Source of the DNA: Bacillus alkalisoli
GTDB taxonomy: Bacteria > Bacillota > Bacilli > Bacillales > Bacillaceae_I
Length of the DNA stretch: 64,000 nucleotides
Assembly (NCBI RefSeq): GCF_002797415.1
Contig: NZ_KZ454944.1
Location: 457,745 to 521,744, forward strand
Reading direction: 5' to 3'
Positions 16,836 through 25,499 of the stretch are shown in pieces (positions within the stretch are counted from its first letter, which is position 1; each line of letters begins with the position of its first letter). The notes beneath the pieces are model-generated. The model saw only the letters and a program-made list of their open reading frames with translations. It did no database searches and was not told where the DNA came from. Made by a program: the position numbers and the translations under genes.

Positions 16836-16884
16836 GAGGGACAGACACTTCGGTGCATGGATGCACCGAGGTGTCTGTCCCCTC
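16836..16884. repeat. REP-like palindrome directly after the RAYT gene
   Basis: GAGGGGACAGACACTTCGGTGC-type unit (here GAGGGACAGACACTTCGGTG) with centre CATGGATG and right arm GAGGTGTCTGTCCCCTC. It begins five bases after the transposase stop and also lies between convergent genes. Confidence 0.9.
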
Positions 16885-16893
16885 GACTCATTG

Positions 16894-19458
16894 TTACACT
16901 AACTTTCTTCTTAATCGAAGTAAAAGGAATGCTCCGCCTGCTAAAATCATTACTAACCCTAATGCCATATAATTGAATGTATTTGTAGCTGTGTTTGGAA
17001 GGGCAGCTCCTGTTGTTGTTTTGTTTTTCTTTTCTGTTTTTACTTTTTTCTCTGCTTCTTTCTTTTTCACTGGAGCAGTTGGAGCACTTTCTTCATTCTC
17101 ATTTTTATCGTTTGGCTCGTTTTCTTTAACTGGATTTTCAGATTCTCCGAGCTCCTCTTCAACATCCTCTTCAGGCATTTCTTCTTGTATAGCTTCTGTC
17201 ATTACATCGATATAGCTGTAGTCTACATAATAACCTTCTTCATCGATTGCAATAACTGATATTGTATAGCTCGTCTCTGGTAATAAATCTTCAAAATAAA
17301 AATACCCATCTTCTACATCGCCAACATGTTCATCATTTAGGAACACGCTGTAACCGACTACTGATTCTTCACCGAAGTAATCCCAAGCTATTTCTATTTC
17401 GCTTTCTGTAACGGAAAGCACTTCAAACTCAATATTAGTTGGGAAATTAAAGTCATCCTCACTTGTAATAACCCAAACACCTTTTTCCATCAATTGTTGC
17501 ATAACGTTATACTCTTCTGTTCCTTCTTCAAACGTTAAACCTTCAGTGTTGAACAACGTTACAAGTTGTAAATACTCCAGTTGTAGTAGTACTGAAATAT
17601 CCGTTATTTTTGTGTCGTGTAAATATAAATAAGTTAACTCTTCTAAACTACTTAAAATAGAAATATCTGTAATTGGATTCAATGATAAGTCTAAATCGTA
17701 AATATATAACCCTTTTAACGGTTCAATATCGGTTATATTATTATCACTAACATTTAAGAACATTAGAAAATCTAAATCTGCTAAAGGACTCAAGTCGTCA
17801 ACGGCATTGCCAGCTACAAATAATCCTTCTAATTTAACAGCATATTGTAATCCTTCTAAGCTCTTAATATCTCTATACTGCGCATCTAGCCAATCCAAAC
17901 GCTTCATATCAGACTCGTAAAGTGGTCTATGCTGAATGTATAAAGTCTCTTTAATTACTTGTAGTAGTTGCTCATCTTGGATGATAACAAGTTCACCAGA
18001 AGGTTCCTTTGGAGTTTTAAAAGTAACATACCCAAAATCAATGACCTCGTTACTTTCATCTAAAACTTCTACATGAACTTCATAAGTTGTATTAGGAGAT
18101 AAGTCAGTTAGCTCTATTCCTGAATCTTTCGTAACAACTATTTCTTCCCAATTCAGTTGTACTCGGTAGGAAAGGTCCATTTCTTCTTCCGTGTAATACC
18201 ACCAAGAGATATACGCAGCGTTTTCATTAATGCCTTCTACCCCTAATTCAAACTCAAACCCAAAATCTTCATCGTCTAATACATCAATATAGACACCTGC
18301 ATCCTTTAACTCTAGTAATAGTATTAATGTATTTGTGCCTTCAGAAAAATCTACAAGAGAACCATGTAACGTTAAGTGACTTAAGTGAGGCAAATTTTCA
18401 ATCACAGCAATGTTAGAAATTTGTGTTTCATGTAAAAATAAAGCTTCTAAATTCGTTAGCATTCCTAGTTGGCTAATGTCACTAACAGGATTATTAGCTA
18501 ACCATAATATATGTAAATTCTTTAAGTTACTTAAAGCATTTACATTTTCAATTAGATTAGAATCTAAGTCTAAGTCTACTAGATTGGTTAACTCTTTTAA
18601 CGGTGTAATGTCAGAAATGTTATTTTCAAAAAATGATAATATTTCTAAGTTAGTTAATCTTTCTATACCAGAAAGATCTGTTATACCTTTGTCAATAGCG
18701 TATAGCTCAGTTAAATTCTCTATGTCACTTTCTTGTAATTCTCTAGTAATGCCTAACTGTTCTTTAATGGCGTTTTCTAAGTTTTTATCTGTAAATGTAA
18801 CAACCTCCCCGGAAGGTTCTGCAGGTGTTGTAACAGATAAAGATGCTTCTAATAAGAAATTTCCGTTTTTATCTAATGCTTTTACAACAACTTCATAGGT
18901 AGTGCTAGGAGTAAGCCCTGTAAAATGGTAGTCATAGTTTCTACTTTTTAACGATTTTACAAATTCGCCGTCTAAAAATAGCTCATACGATGCTACTCGC
19001 ACATTCGGAACGTGTGCAAACCAGAATAATTGGAAGCTGTTTTCATTAATAAATCCGTTTTCTATTAGAAAGAAGCTTTCCTCTTCGTAATCTTCTTCAA
19101 TAAATTCAAATAGGGTAGCTTTAAAAGCATCATCCTGGATCGATTCTTCTATTAATTCAATTAACTCGTCTTCTGAGGATGCAGGTGTTGTTTGCACTGG
19201 TAACAACGTTTCTTTATGTTTTATTTTTTCTTCCTCTTTTTTCTCTTCTACTACCTCAATTATCTCTTCCTCAAGTAATTCGTCCTTTACTTCCATCGTT
19301 TCCAGTTCAATCTCTGGATCGTGTTCATTGTCGTCCGTCGTATGTACTTCGATTACTTCCACAGTATCCTCTTCCTCTGCAAAAGCAACCATTGGACTTA
19401 ACAATGATACAAATAAGGTGAAAACTAACAAAACATGAATAGAACAAATCTTCCTCAT
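16894..19458 (-). CDS. Cell-wall-anchored leucine-rich-repeat (internalin-like) surface protein
   Basis: An 854-residue protein starting at ATG 19458 after AGGAGGAGAG. Order: signal peptide (to about residue 27, AFA); acidic Glu-rich region (about 28-120); a fibronectin-III-like unit; a first LRR block (about 265-375; units such as LTNLEILSFFENNISDITPL); another Fn3-like unit; a second LRR block (about 535-640); a third Fn3-like unit; a Glu/Lys-rich stalk; and the sorting signal LPNTA with a hydrophobic helix and RLRRK tail. LPNTA rather than LPXTG is the form used by some Bacillus sortases (SrtC/SrtD type). It is probably an adhesion or scaffold protein. No sortase gene is in the window. Confidence 0.92.
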   Translation of the reverse strand: MRKICSIHVLLVFTLFVSLLSPMVAFAEEEDTVEVIEVHTTDDNEHDPEIELETMEVKDELLEEEIIEVVEEKKEEEKIKHKETLLPVQTTPASSEDELIELIEESIQDDAFKATLFEFIEEDYEEESFFLIENGFINENSFQLFWFAHVPNVRVASYELFLDGEFVKSLKSRNYDYHFTGLTPSTTYEVVVKALDKNGNFLLEASLSVTTPAEPSGEVVTFTDKNLENAIKEQLGITRELQESDIENLTELYAIDKGITDLSGIERLTNLEILSFFENNISDITPLKELTNLVDLDLDSNLIENVNALSNLKNLHILWLANNPVSDISQLGMLTNLEALFLHETQISNIAVIENLPHLSHLTLHGSLVDFSEGTNTLILLLELKDAGVYIDVLDDEDFGFEFELGVEGINENAAYISWWYYTEEEMDLSYRVQLNWEEIVVTKDSGIELTDLSPNTTYEVHVEVLDESNEVIDFGYVTFKTPKEPSGELVIIQDEQLLQVIKETLYIQHRPLYESDMKRLDWLDAQYRDIKSLEGLQYAVKLEGLFVAGNAVDDLSPLADLDFLMFLNVSDNNITDIEPLKGLYIYDLDLSLNPITDISILSSLEELTYLYLHDTKITDISVLLQLEYLQLVTLFNTEGLTFEEGTEEYNVMQQLMEKGVWVITSEDDFNFPTNIEFEVLSVTESEIEIAWDYFGEESVVGYSVFLNDEHVGDVEDGYFYFEDLLPETSYTISVIAIDEEGYYVDYSYIDVMTEAIQEEMPEEDVEEELGESENPVKENEPNDKNENEESAPTAPVKKKEAEKKVKTEKKNKTTTGAALPNTATNTFNYMALGLVMILAGGAFLLLRLRRKLV

Positions 19459-19580
19459 CTAAATCTCTCCTCCTAGTCTATTAAAAAACAAACCAACAAG
19501 AAGGATTATATTACCATTTACTAGATTTGGGAATAGGTGTATTTTGTCGAATAATAAATAAATCAGAGGAAAATAAATCA

Positions 19581-19628
19581 GAGGGACAGACACTTCGGTG
19601 CATGGATGCACCGAAGTGTCTGTCCCCT
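19581..19628. repeat. REP-like palindrome, best-conserved copy
   Basis: GAGGGACAGACACTTCGGTG, CATGGATG centre, then CACCGAAGTGTCTGTCCCCT: the two arms are complementary over about 20 bp. It is nearly identical to 16836-16884 and lies just before the end of the subtilase gene. Confidence 0.9.
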
Positions 19629-19635
19629 CAACTCA

Positions 19636-21567
19636 TTAATGCACAATCGCTAAAGCAAATCGTTGCGGTCCAGATGGAACGTTGTATGCTTGCACTTCAA
19701 CCGTGTACGTGCCGCTTTGTGGAGCATTGATGAACACATTTTCTACGTTGTTTGTGCCGTCCCAGTTGTTGTCAAACGGGGAGGAAAAGTCGTTTCCTAC
19801 GAATCTTTGACCGTTTGGTGCTGTAATAACAAGATCCAAATCATTTACAAGCGTTTTCGATGCAGTCGTGCTTCCTGGTGCATCTGTCCAAACTAACGAA
19901 ATTTTAAGCGGTTTTCCAGCTGTTGCTTGGAAAGAGTATGTTGCTTTTTGCCCTGTAGATAGCGCAGTTGTTTCGTTCACAAACGCAACATTCAACGACT
20001 TATCAAGTGTCACTCGGCCCCAACCTTGGTTGCCGTTCGGATACCCAAGCCCTACATCTGTCGCGCCGGCGATCAATGCAGCTTTTAATAAGGAAGGCTT
20101 TGGCGTGATGCCTCTATTTTTCATAAAATGCTCGCGCAACTGTGCCACGTTACCTGCTACAATCGGTGTTGCCATGGAAGTTCCGCCCATATACGCATAC
20201 TTGCTGTCGTGATTTGCCCAGAAAGAAGAGTTCGGCGCAAGGGACGACCTAGCGGATAAAATATACGTGCCAGGTGCCATTACGTCTGGCTTGATGCGGC
20301 CGTCTCTTGTTGGCCCTCTTGATGAAAACGACGCCACATGATTAATGTTATCGGCCATCGAACCGAAGCTCGGGCGTAAATTTTCTGTCGCACCAACTGT
20401 GATTGCGTTTTTCGCTGTACCAGGTGCACTGATTGTTCCAGAGCTAGGTCCCTCGTTACCGGCTGCAAAAAGAACCGTCATGTCATTGTTACGAACATAT
20501 TCATCTACTTGTCTGGAGTTCGTTGTGTACGCTCCGTTTACTGGCGCACCCCAAGAATTCGTGTGGATTCTTGCCCCGTTATTGTAAGCCTGACTAAACA
20601 GTGTGTTCAAGTTGGAAGGCAATCCTCCAAGGCCGCCACTAGAGTCCATAATCGATTGAAAAACTAAATTCGCTTGGGGAGCCATCCCTTTATGGAGTGC
20701 GTTTCCTAAGACAGATCCTGCCACATGCGTACCATGGCCATTCGGGTCATTGGCGTTATTGGACCTTCCTAACGCGTGAATGGCTGTAATTTTTCCTCTA
20801 AAAGCATCATGCATGGAGCTATCGTTTCTTCCAGTGTCAAGCCCCGTATCCGCGACTGCAACAATCTGACCTTGGCCGTATAATCCAAAATTGTTTTGCG
20901 CCACATCGGCTTTCACAATGCCACGAGCAACGTCATTCATGAGCGTGAACTCCGGTTGTTCTGCTATGTACAACACATCGTTGCTCAAAGCGTATTGTAC
21001 AAGTCCGTCCAATCCTTTTACTTCCACTTCTTTAGCGAGTTGTTTTTTCGTGTAAACGACTGCTTTCATTAGACTGGAAGGATTTTTGCTGTAAAGTTGT
21101 GGATCAATTTTATATTTTGGTAAAAAAGGAGAGACAGTCGAGATGGCATGTTGCGACTGTAACTCGGCAGCTTTGCCTTTAAAATCTACGACAAACGCAT
21201 AATCCGGAATGTAGTCGATGATTTCTGCGCCGGATGCTTCTAGACTAGCTCTTTGGTCATCTGTGATCGGACCGGTGAACTGTACAACATATAGACTGTT
21301 ATCGGAGGCTACTTTTTCGAGTTTCTTTTGGATTCCATAAGGCATTTTCATATTTTCAGAGTCTACGAGAAACTTAGCGGTGCCATTTGAACTAGTTTTA
21401 GACAGCTGAGCTTGATGAAGGGACTTGACCCCGTTGAAATGTAGTTCGAAATCTGTTGCGTCGGAAGGAGAGGGGGAGCTAAATGAAACAGATGCCAAGA
21501 TTGCCGCTGAAGTCAGGATCGATACAACAACCCTCTTTGTTCGTTTTTTACCTTTCCACTTTACCAT
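19636..21567 (-). CDS. KP-43-like secreted subtilisin-family serine protease
   Basis: A 643-residue S8 protease. The start is ATG 21567 after AAGGAG. A signal peptide is followed by a pro-region of about 190 residues. The catalytic triad is in VAVADTGLDTG (Asp), [13 protein letters not shown] (His) and GGTSMATPIVAGN (Ser), with SWGAPVNGAYT and FAAGNEGP around the oxyanion Asn. After the catalytic domain comes a jelly-roll P/PPC-like domain of about 100 residues (KATYSFQATAGKPLKISLVWTDAPGS, LVNDLDLVITAPNG, GTYTVEVQAYNVP). This arrangement is that of the oxidatively stable alkaline protease KP-43 group of Bacillus. It is monocistronic. Confidence 0.94.
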   Translation of the reverse strand: MVKWKGKKRTKRVVVSILTSAAILASVSFSSPSPSDATDFELHFNGVKSLHQAQLSKTSSNGTAKFLVDSENMKMPYGIQKKLEKVASDNSLYVVQFTGPITDDQRASLEASGAEIIDYIPDYAFVVDFKGKAAELQSQHAISTVSPFLPKYKIDPQLYSKNPSSLMKAVVYTKKQLAKEVEVKGLDGLVQYALSNDVLYIAEQPEFTLMNDVARGIVKADVAQNNFGLYGQGQIVAVADTGLDTGRNDSSMHDAFRGKITAIHALGRSNNANDPNGHGTHVAGSVLGNALHKGMAPQANLVFQSIMDSSGGLGGLPSNLNTLFSQAYNNGARIHTNSWGAPVNGAYTTNSRQVDEYVRNNDMTVLFAAGNEGPSSGTISAPGTAKNAITVGATENLRPSFGSMADNINHVASFSSRGPTRDGRIKPDVMAPGTYILSARSSLAPNSSFWANHDSKYAYMGGTSMATPIVAGNVAQLREHFMKNRGITPKPSLLKAALIAGATDVGLGYPNGNQGWGRVTLDKSLNVAFVNETTALSTGQKATYSFQATAGKPLKISLVWTDAPGSTTASKTLVNDLDLVITAPNGQRFVGNDFSSPFDNNWDGTNNVENVFINAPQSGTYTVEVQAYNVPSGPQRFALAIVH

Positions 21568-21686
21568 TCATACATCACTCCTTAATTAGGTTGAGATAAC
21601 TATATCACCTAGAAAGGATTCTTTGTATTGGGAAAATTCAGACAAAAAAGCGTTATTATAGGTCTGTTTGGTTGGGGAGTTGGGAA

Positions 21687-21966
21687 AGTGGGGACGGGGT
21701 TAGTTTCACATTTTATAGGTCACGATTGAATGGAGGGGCGAACTGAGGGGACAGCCCATATGAAGTTTAATTTCGGTTAGTTTTTGTAGCCAGATGAACT
21801 TCATACGGAGAGAAACTTCTTGAAGGAGAGCAAGTCTTTAAAGACTTAAAGAGAAAGCATGGAGAGGATAATTATAACCAAGAGGACAGACGCCGCGACG
21901 CATACAACGCGGTATCTACCCCCTCCACTCATAAATGTGAAACAAACCCCGTCCCGATTTCACACA
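21687..21966. repeat. Composite repeat region between subtilase and small protein genes
   Basis: The two halves of a GGGACGGGGTT palindrome lie far apart here (GTGGGGACGGGGTTAGTTTC at 21688; AAACCCCGTCCC-type half near 21950). Between them lie a GGGGACAGCCC half near 21748, a hairpin built from TGAAGTT and AACTTCA near 21760-21805, and a degenerate REP unit at 21882-21925. It looks like one palindrome into which other repeat material has inserted. No gene is seen in 21568-21972. Confidence 0.6.
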
Positions 21967-21972
21967 TAGAAC

Positions 21973-22518
21973 TTATCTATTATAATACATTTTAGCATAC
22001 TCTTTACGTTCTTCTTTCGTAAGCAGGCGAAGTGCTTTTCCGACTTCGCCTTCTAGTAAAGTCCAGACAGCGTTATGGTCACGGACGGCTTTGCTGAAGT
22101 CGCCTGCTTGCCACCTTGTGAGAATTTCTTCATATAAATCAGCATATTCGTATTTTTCATGGTTTTCTTTTACAACAATAAGCAGCCGATCAATTCTTTC
22201 TTGTGTAGCCTCTAAATGTCCTCGCTTCTGTGCAGCCCATATCCAACCATGACTCATATGGTGAATGGCGTCCTTTACCCGTCCTTCACTCATAGTAAAA
22301 GGAAACTCTATTTCTACCTGTGTTAATGCCTCTTCATCCACTTCTACCTCCGTTTCAACAGGTACCTCATCTACAGTTTTAGATTCCTCTGTTACTACTA
22401 CCTCTTCTTCAGAAGCGTCCGCTTTAAAAAAATTACTATCACCCATGAAAAACACAAAAAAAACTAACATACCAATACAAATGGCCCCAATTACTACAAG
22501 TGCTTTTAACCGATTCAA
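21973..22518 (-). CDS. Membrane-anchored protein, DUF6241-like
   Basis: A 181-residue protein with one N-terminal helix (ALVVIGAICIGMLVFFVFFMG), an acidic linker (EEEVVVTEESKTVDEVPVETE) and a C-terminal helical domain with a conserved look: PFTMSEGRVKDAIHHMSHGWIWA, ATQERIDRLLIVV, ADLYEEILTRWQAGDFSKAVRDHNAVW, and EERKEYAKMYY. I recall this domain as DUF6241, of unknown function; the number is from memory. It lies just downstream of the sigma/anti-sigma pair but is separated from it by a REP-like unit. Confidence 0.8.
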   Translation of the reverse strand: MNRLKALVVIGAICIGMLVFFVFFMGDSNFFKADASEEEVVVTEESKTVDEVPVETEVEVDEEALTQVEIEFPFTMSEGRVKDAIHHMSHGWIWAAQKRGHLEATQERIDRLLIVVKENHEKYEYADLYEEILTRWQAGDFSKAVRDHNAVWTLLEGEVGKALRLLTKEERKEYAKMYYNR

Positions 22519-22548
22519 ATTTCCCCACTCCCCATCGTTTTTTGTGCC

Positions 22549-22598
22549 AAGGGGTCAGACACCGCGACGCATTCATGCATCAAGGTGTCTGACCCTTC
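22549..22598. repeat. REP-like palindrome, GGGGTCAGAC variant
   Basis: AAGGGGTCAGACACCGCGAC with right arm AAGGTGTCTGACCCTT: a variant in which GGGGACAGAC has become GGGGTCAGAC in both arms, so the change is compensated. It lies between two minus-strand genes. Confidence 0.85.
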
Positions 22599-22604
22599 AG
22601 TGCA

Positions 22605-23573
22605 TTATTTTCTAAACTGTTCTTTCAAGTAATCCTCACCGTCTTTATTCAGCATATAAAACCTTAATTCCCCGCCATGCTCCGCTATCCATTCAGTGAG
22701 AAATACAGTTTCTATTTTCTCAACCTCTTTTACTTGATGTCTCATAGTCGTTGTTGTGTAATCTAGAAAAATTTCCTCAAATACAACACTTAAGACATGA
22801 TATTGGTCTTCTACAACCTCATTCCTAAAACTGCCATCTAAACCGTATAATGTATTAGTTGTTAGCGTGGAGAAAACATATCCACCTATAGAAAAGGTAT
22901 TCGAGTATGGATAAAATTCAGAGTTAATGGAAGGGAGTCTCCTTTCAAGAAGGCGCATGTCGTCAAAGGCAAAAGGAGCTTCCCCTACCTTATCTACAGC
23001 ATCCATAAACTTCTCTAGTTCCATTTCATATATAAAATCAATCGGTCTATCCAACAGCTTTTCATATGTTCGCTGCAGACCCTCCATTCCATTATCTTTC
23101 GTGTAAGCTTTATAAGCTTCTGTTATAAGAATTGGTTTACCATGTCGGTCGTAGACAGGGACGGAAAGGTTACCAGGGACTAAAGCAAGAGTTAGCGTAC
23201 CAGATTGTTCCATATAAGAAAACAGAACGGTTAAAGGAGCATACGAAACTTCATTTTTTTCATGGATAGAAATGACTAACAGTCCCATTGTAGATTCATT
23301 TGGTTCATCTACCACTTGTTCAATCGGTTCAGTGGGGATGTTATCTTGATTATGTGAAAGATTAGTAGGAGGTAGGAAAGATAGTAATAACATAGCTGTC
23401 ACGATTCCGAAAGTTGTTGTCCAGAAGAAAGGTTTTAATAATGAAAAATATCGCGACGATTTCTGTTTCTTCGTTTGTTCGTTAATTTTCTCGTACACTT
23501 TTTCTCTATCTGCTGCATCAAAGTGTATAGAGTCAAATTCTTCAAATATGCTATCCTTTTCCTTATTGTTCAT
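22605..23573 (-). CDS. Anti-sigma-like membrane protein with LytR-CpsA-Psr-type external domain
   Basis: A 322-residue protein: about 45 cytosolic residues (FEEFDSIHFDAADREKVYEKINEQ), one membrane helix (TTTFGIVTAMLLLSFL), and an external domain whose pattern LLVISIHEKN, LTLALVPGNLSVPVYDRHGKP, ITEAYKAY, LQRTYEKLLDRPIDFIYEMELEKFMDAVDKVG follows LCP proteins. It starts 11 bp inside the end of the ECF sigma gene, the typical layout of a sigma factor with its membrane anti-sigma. It probably senses a wall signal and releases the sigma factor. Family-typical catalytic Arg residues of LCP transferases are not evident, so sensing rather than catalysis is likely. Confidence 0.8.
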   Translation of the reverse strand: MNNKEKDSIFEEFDSIHFDAADREKVYEKINEQTKKQKSSRYFSLLKPFFWTTTFGIVTAMLLLSFLPPTNLSHNQDNIPTEPIEQVVDEPNESTMGLLVISIHEKNEVSYAPLTVLFSYMEQSGTLTLALVPGNLSVPVYDRHGKPILITEAYKAYTKDNGMEGLQRTYEKLLDRPIDFIYEMELEKFMDAVDKVGEAPFAFDDMRLLERRLPSINSEFYPYSNTFSIGGYVFSTLTTNTLYGLDGSFRNEVVEDQYHVLSVVFEEIFLDYTTTTMRHQVKEVEKIETVFLTEWIAEHGGELRFYMLNKDGEDYLKEQFRK

Positions 23574-24087
23574 AAATTCCCCTCCTTTCTAACTTCTGCT
23601 TCAACAACATTTTTCCTCTTCTTAATCTAGTTTTGATTGTGTTAATCGACAGTTCAGTCAATGACGAAATTTCTTCCATTGTCATTTCTTCAAAATAATA
23701 GAGAAAGATAATTTCCCTGTATTTCATTGGTAGGCGAAAAATAGAGTTTTGGATTTCTTTCCTCTCCGTCTTATCCATTACAATTTCCTCAGCAGACTGG
23801 CTTTTTTTCGTGTGGCTTTGGAAAATGTCTAAAACTTTCACTTTCTTGTAGTCCCAACTTTTTATGTAGTCTTTGCATTCATTTATCGTGATACGGTATA
23901 GCCATGTTTTAATTGTAGAGTTATGTTTGAATGTATCTATGTTCAAAAAGCATTTCACAAACGTATTTTGTACTAAGTCTTTAGCTATCTCTGTATCTTT
24001 TACATAGGAATAAGCTAATCTAGTCAACTGATCGCCGTAATCATTCATCAGCTGTTCTAGCATAAGCCTCTTGTCAACCGCCCCCAC
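23563..24087 (-). CDS. ECF-type RNA polymerase sigma factor
   Basis: The best start is GTG 24087, preceded by AAGGGGGG at the right distance; upstream ATG codons in frame (24108, 24186) lack such a site, and the latter lies inside a dispersed palindrome. The product is about 174 residues. Region 2 is YGDQLTRLAYSYVKDTEIAKDLVQNTFVKCF followed by TWLYRITINECKDY; region 4 is LPMKYREIIFLYYFEEMTMEEISSLTELSINTIKTRLRRGKMLLK. This SigM/SigV-like class answers cell-envelope stress. It is followed by the overlapping anti-sigma gene. Confidence 0.93.
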   Translation of the reverse strand: MGAVDKRLMLEQLMNDYGDQLTRLAYSYVKDTEIAKDLVQNTFVKCFLNIDTFKHNSTIKTWLYRITINECKDYIKSWDYKKVKVLDIFQSHTKKSQSAEEIVMDKTERKEIQNSIFRLPMKYREIIFLYYFEEMTMEEISSLTELSINTIKTRLRRGKMLLKQKLERRGIYEQ

Positions 24088-24159
24088 AAAATCCCCCCTT
24101 ATGCCCATTAAACAGTAGTTTGACGACGCTGTGTGGAAAAATGTTTCATTTTTTTGGAT

Positions 24160-24223
24160 GTGAAATGGGGACGGGGTTTGTTTCACATTTTAGAAAAATG
24201 AGAAACAAACCCCGTCCCCGTTT
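24160..24223. repeat. Palindrome of the GGGACGGGGTT family
   Basis: TGAAATGGGGACGGGGTTTG with right arm AACAAACCCCGTCCCCGTTT. It lies in the promoter region of the sigma gene on one side and of the next plus-strand gene on the other, so here it cannot be a terminator for an adjoining gene end. Confidence 0.85.
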
Positions 24224-24287
24224 ATCTTGCATAGCAATTCTGCTAGTATAAAGGATAGAATGTTAGGTTTTGGAGGCTGAGTAGCAG

Positions 24288-25397
24288 ATGCTTTTGCAGT
24301 GTACGAAAAAGATGTTAGATGAGTTGAAAATAAAGCCAGATATCACACCGGTAGAAGTAAATCAGGTGCATGCGTGGCATGTGAATGTGTTGAAAGAAGG
24401 ACGACGGAAGATTGTGGTATTTGTCCATGACATTTCCCGTTATGCACTTGTTTTGGACAACCTGAAGGCAAAAGAACTTAAAAATCTAGGTTCTTTGTTT
24501 CAGCAAGCCATTCGTGAAACGCTTCGAGCGGAGTACATAAAGGAAGATGTTATTGAGGATTATTTAGCTAAGGCGCCAGACATTATTTCTTCTAAAACAA
24601 AAGATCGAACTTGTGTAGCGAGGCTAAATAAGGCTTGTGAGAATGTCTATGCTTTTCAAAGTTTTCTAAAACCAGATGCGGTTATTCAAGTGGACATTAG
24701 TAAGAGGATTAGTAAGCTATTAGCGGGAAACGGAAATGGGCAGTACATCACTCCGAATATTGAGTTGTACAAATCATTAGAGGCGTTTGCTGGTAAGTCT
24801 ATTTTTGAGACATGTGCATTAGAACTTAACGTTAAGCTAGCTTTGAAGAACTACGATGTATCGAGAACTTTAATGGTGCCGAAACAGATTACTTTTGATA
24901 AACTTCATGAAGTAATGCAGGCAGCTTTCGGTTGGCAAGATTATCATTTACATGAGTTTAACATTTATCCACCGGATACTGTTTTTCCGGAGGAAGCCTT
25001 TTTCTATAGTTTGAAGCCGATAGTGTCGTTGATATGTGATGAAGAAATGTTTGCTTATGAAGATAACATTTCAAAAAAGATGGAGACCGGAGAAAGACTA
25101 GCCGATTACCTTCCTGCAAAAATTGTCTATCGTTATGATTTTGGGGATGACTGGAATCACATTATTGAAGTGGTGAGAGAAGTAGATAATTATGAGCATA
25201 ATTATCCAAAATGTATAGGTGGGACTGGAAACACACCTCCTGAAGATGTTGGAGGTGAGAGAGGATATGAAGAATTCTTTCATATCATATCAACTCCTAA
25301 CCACCCAGATCTTGAACATATGAAGACTTGGGGAAAATCAAACGGCTATAAAGATTTTGACTTAAAAGATATTAATTGGAAATTGAAAGAGATTTGA
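24288..25397 (+). CDS. pRiA4b ORF-3-like domain protein
   Basis: A 369-residue protein starting at ATG 24288 after GGAGG. The C-terminal half has the plasmid pRiA4b ORF-3 (IS1096 passenger-like) domain: ITFDKLHEVMQAAFGWQDYHLHEF, KIVYRYDFGDDWNHIIEV, YPKCIGGTGNTPPEDVGG and the WGK/DLKDIN end. The N-terminal half (HVNVLKEGRRKIVVFVHDISRYALVLDNLKAKEL) is a second conserved module, probably DUF6930-like (from memory). Proteins of this class are common in Firmicutes, but their biochemical role is unknown. The gene stands between two dispersed palindromes. Confidence 0.85.
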   Translation: MLLQCTKKMLDELKIKPDITPVEVNQVHAWHVNVLKEGRRKIVVFVHDISRYALVLDNLKAKELKNLGSLFQQAIRETLRAEYIKEDVIEDYLAKAPDIISSKTKDRTCVARLNKACENVYAFQSFLKPDAVIQVDISKRISKLLAGNGNGQYITPNIELYKSLEAFAGKSIFETCALELNVKLALKNYDVSRTLMVPKQITFDKLHEVMQAAFGWQDYHLHEFNIYPPDTVFPEEAFFYSLKPIVSLICDEEMFAYEDNISKKMETGERLADYLPAKIVYRYDFGDDWNHIIEVVREVDNYEHNYPKCIGGTGNTPPEDVGGERGYEEFFHIISTPNHPDLEHMKTWGKSNGYKDFDLKDINWKLKEI

Positions 25398-25412
25398 GTG
25401 TAAAGTGGGTGT

Positions 25413-25482
25413 GAAGTGGGGACGGGGGTTGATTTCGCATTGGGACAAAAATTAATGAGAAAACGAACCCCGTCCCCGTTTC
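25413..25482. repeat. Palindrome of the GGGACGGGGTT family before nagA
   Basis: GAAGTGGGGACGGGGGTTGA and right arm GAACCCCGTCCCCGTTTCTC. It ends immediately before the nagA ribosome binding site (AAAGGAGG 25485-25492), so it forms part of that gene's leader. Confidence 0.85.
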
Positions 25483-25499
25483 TCAAAGGAGGTTATCAT

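Noticed and set aside
24088-24186. Longer start for the ECF sigma factor
   Set aside because: The first residues (MKQTPSPF) are translated palindrome, and the only good ribosome binding site serves GTG 24087.
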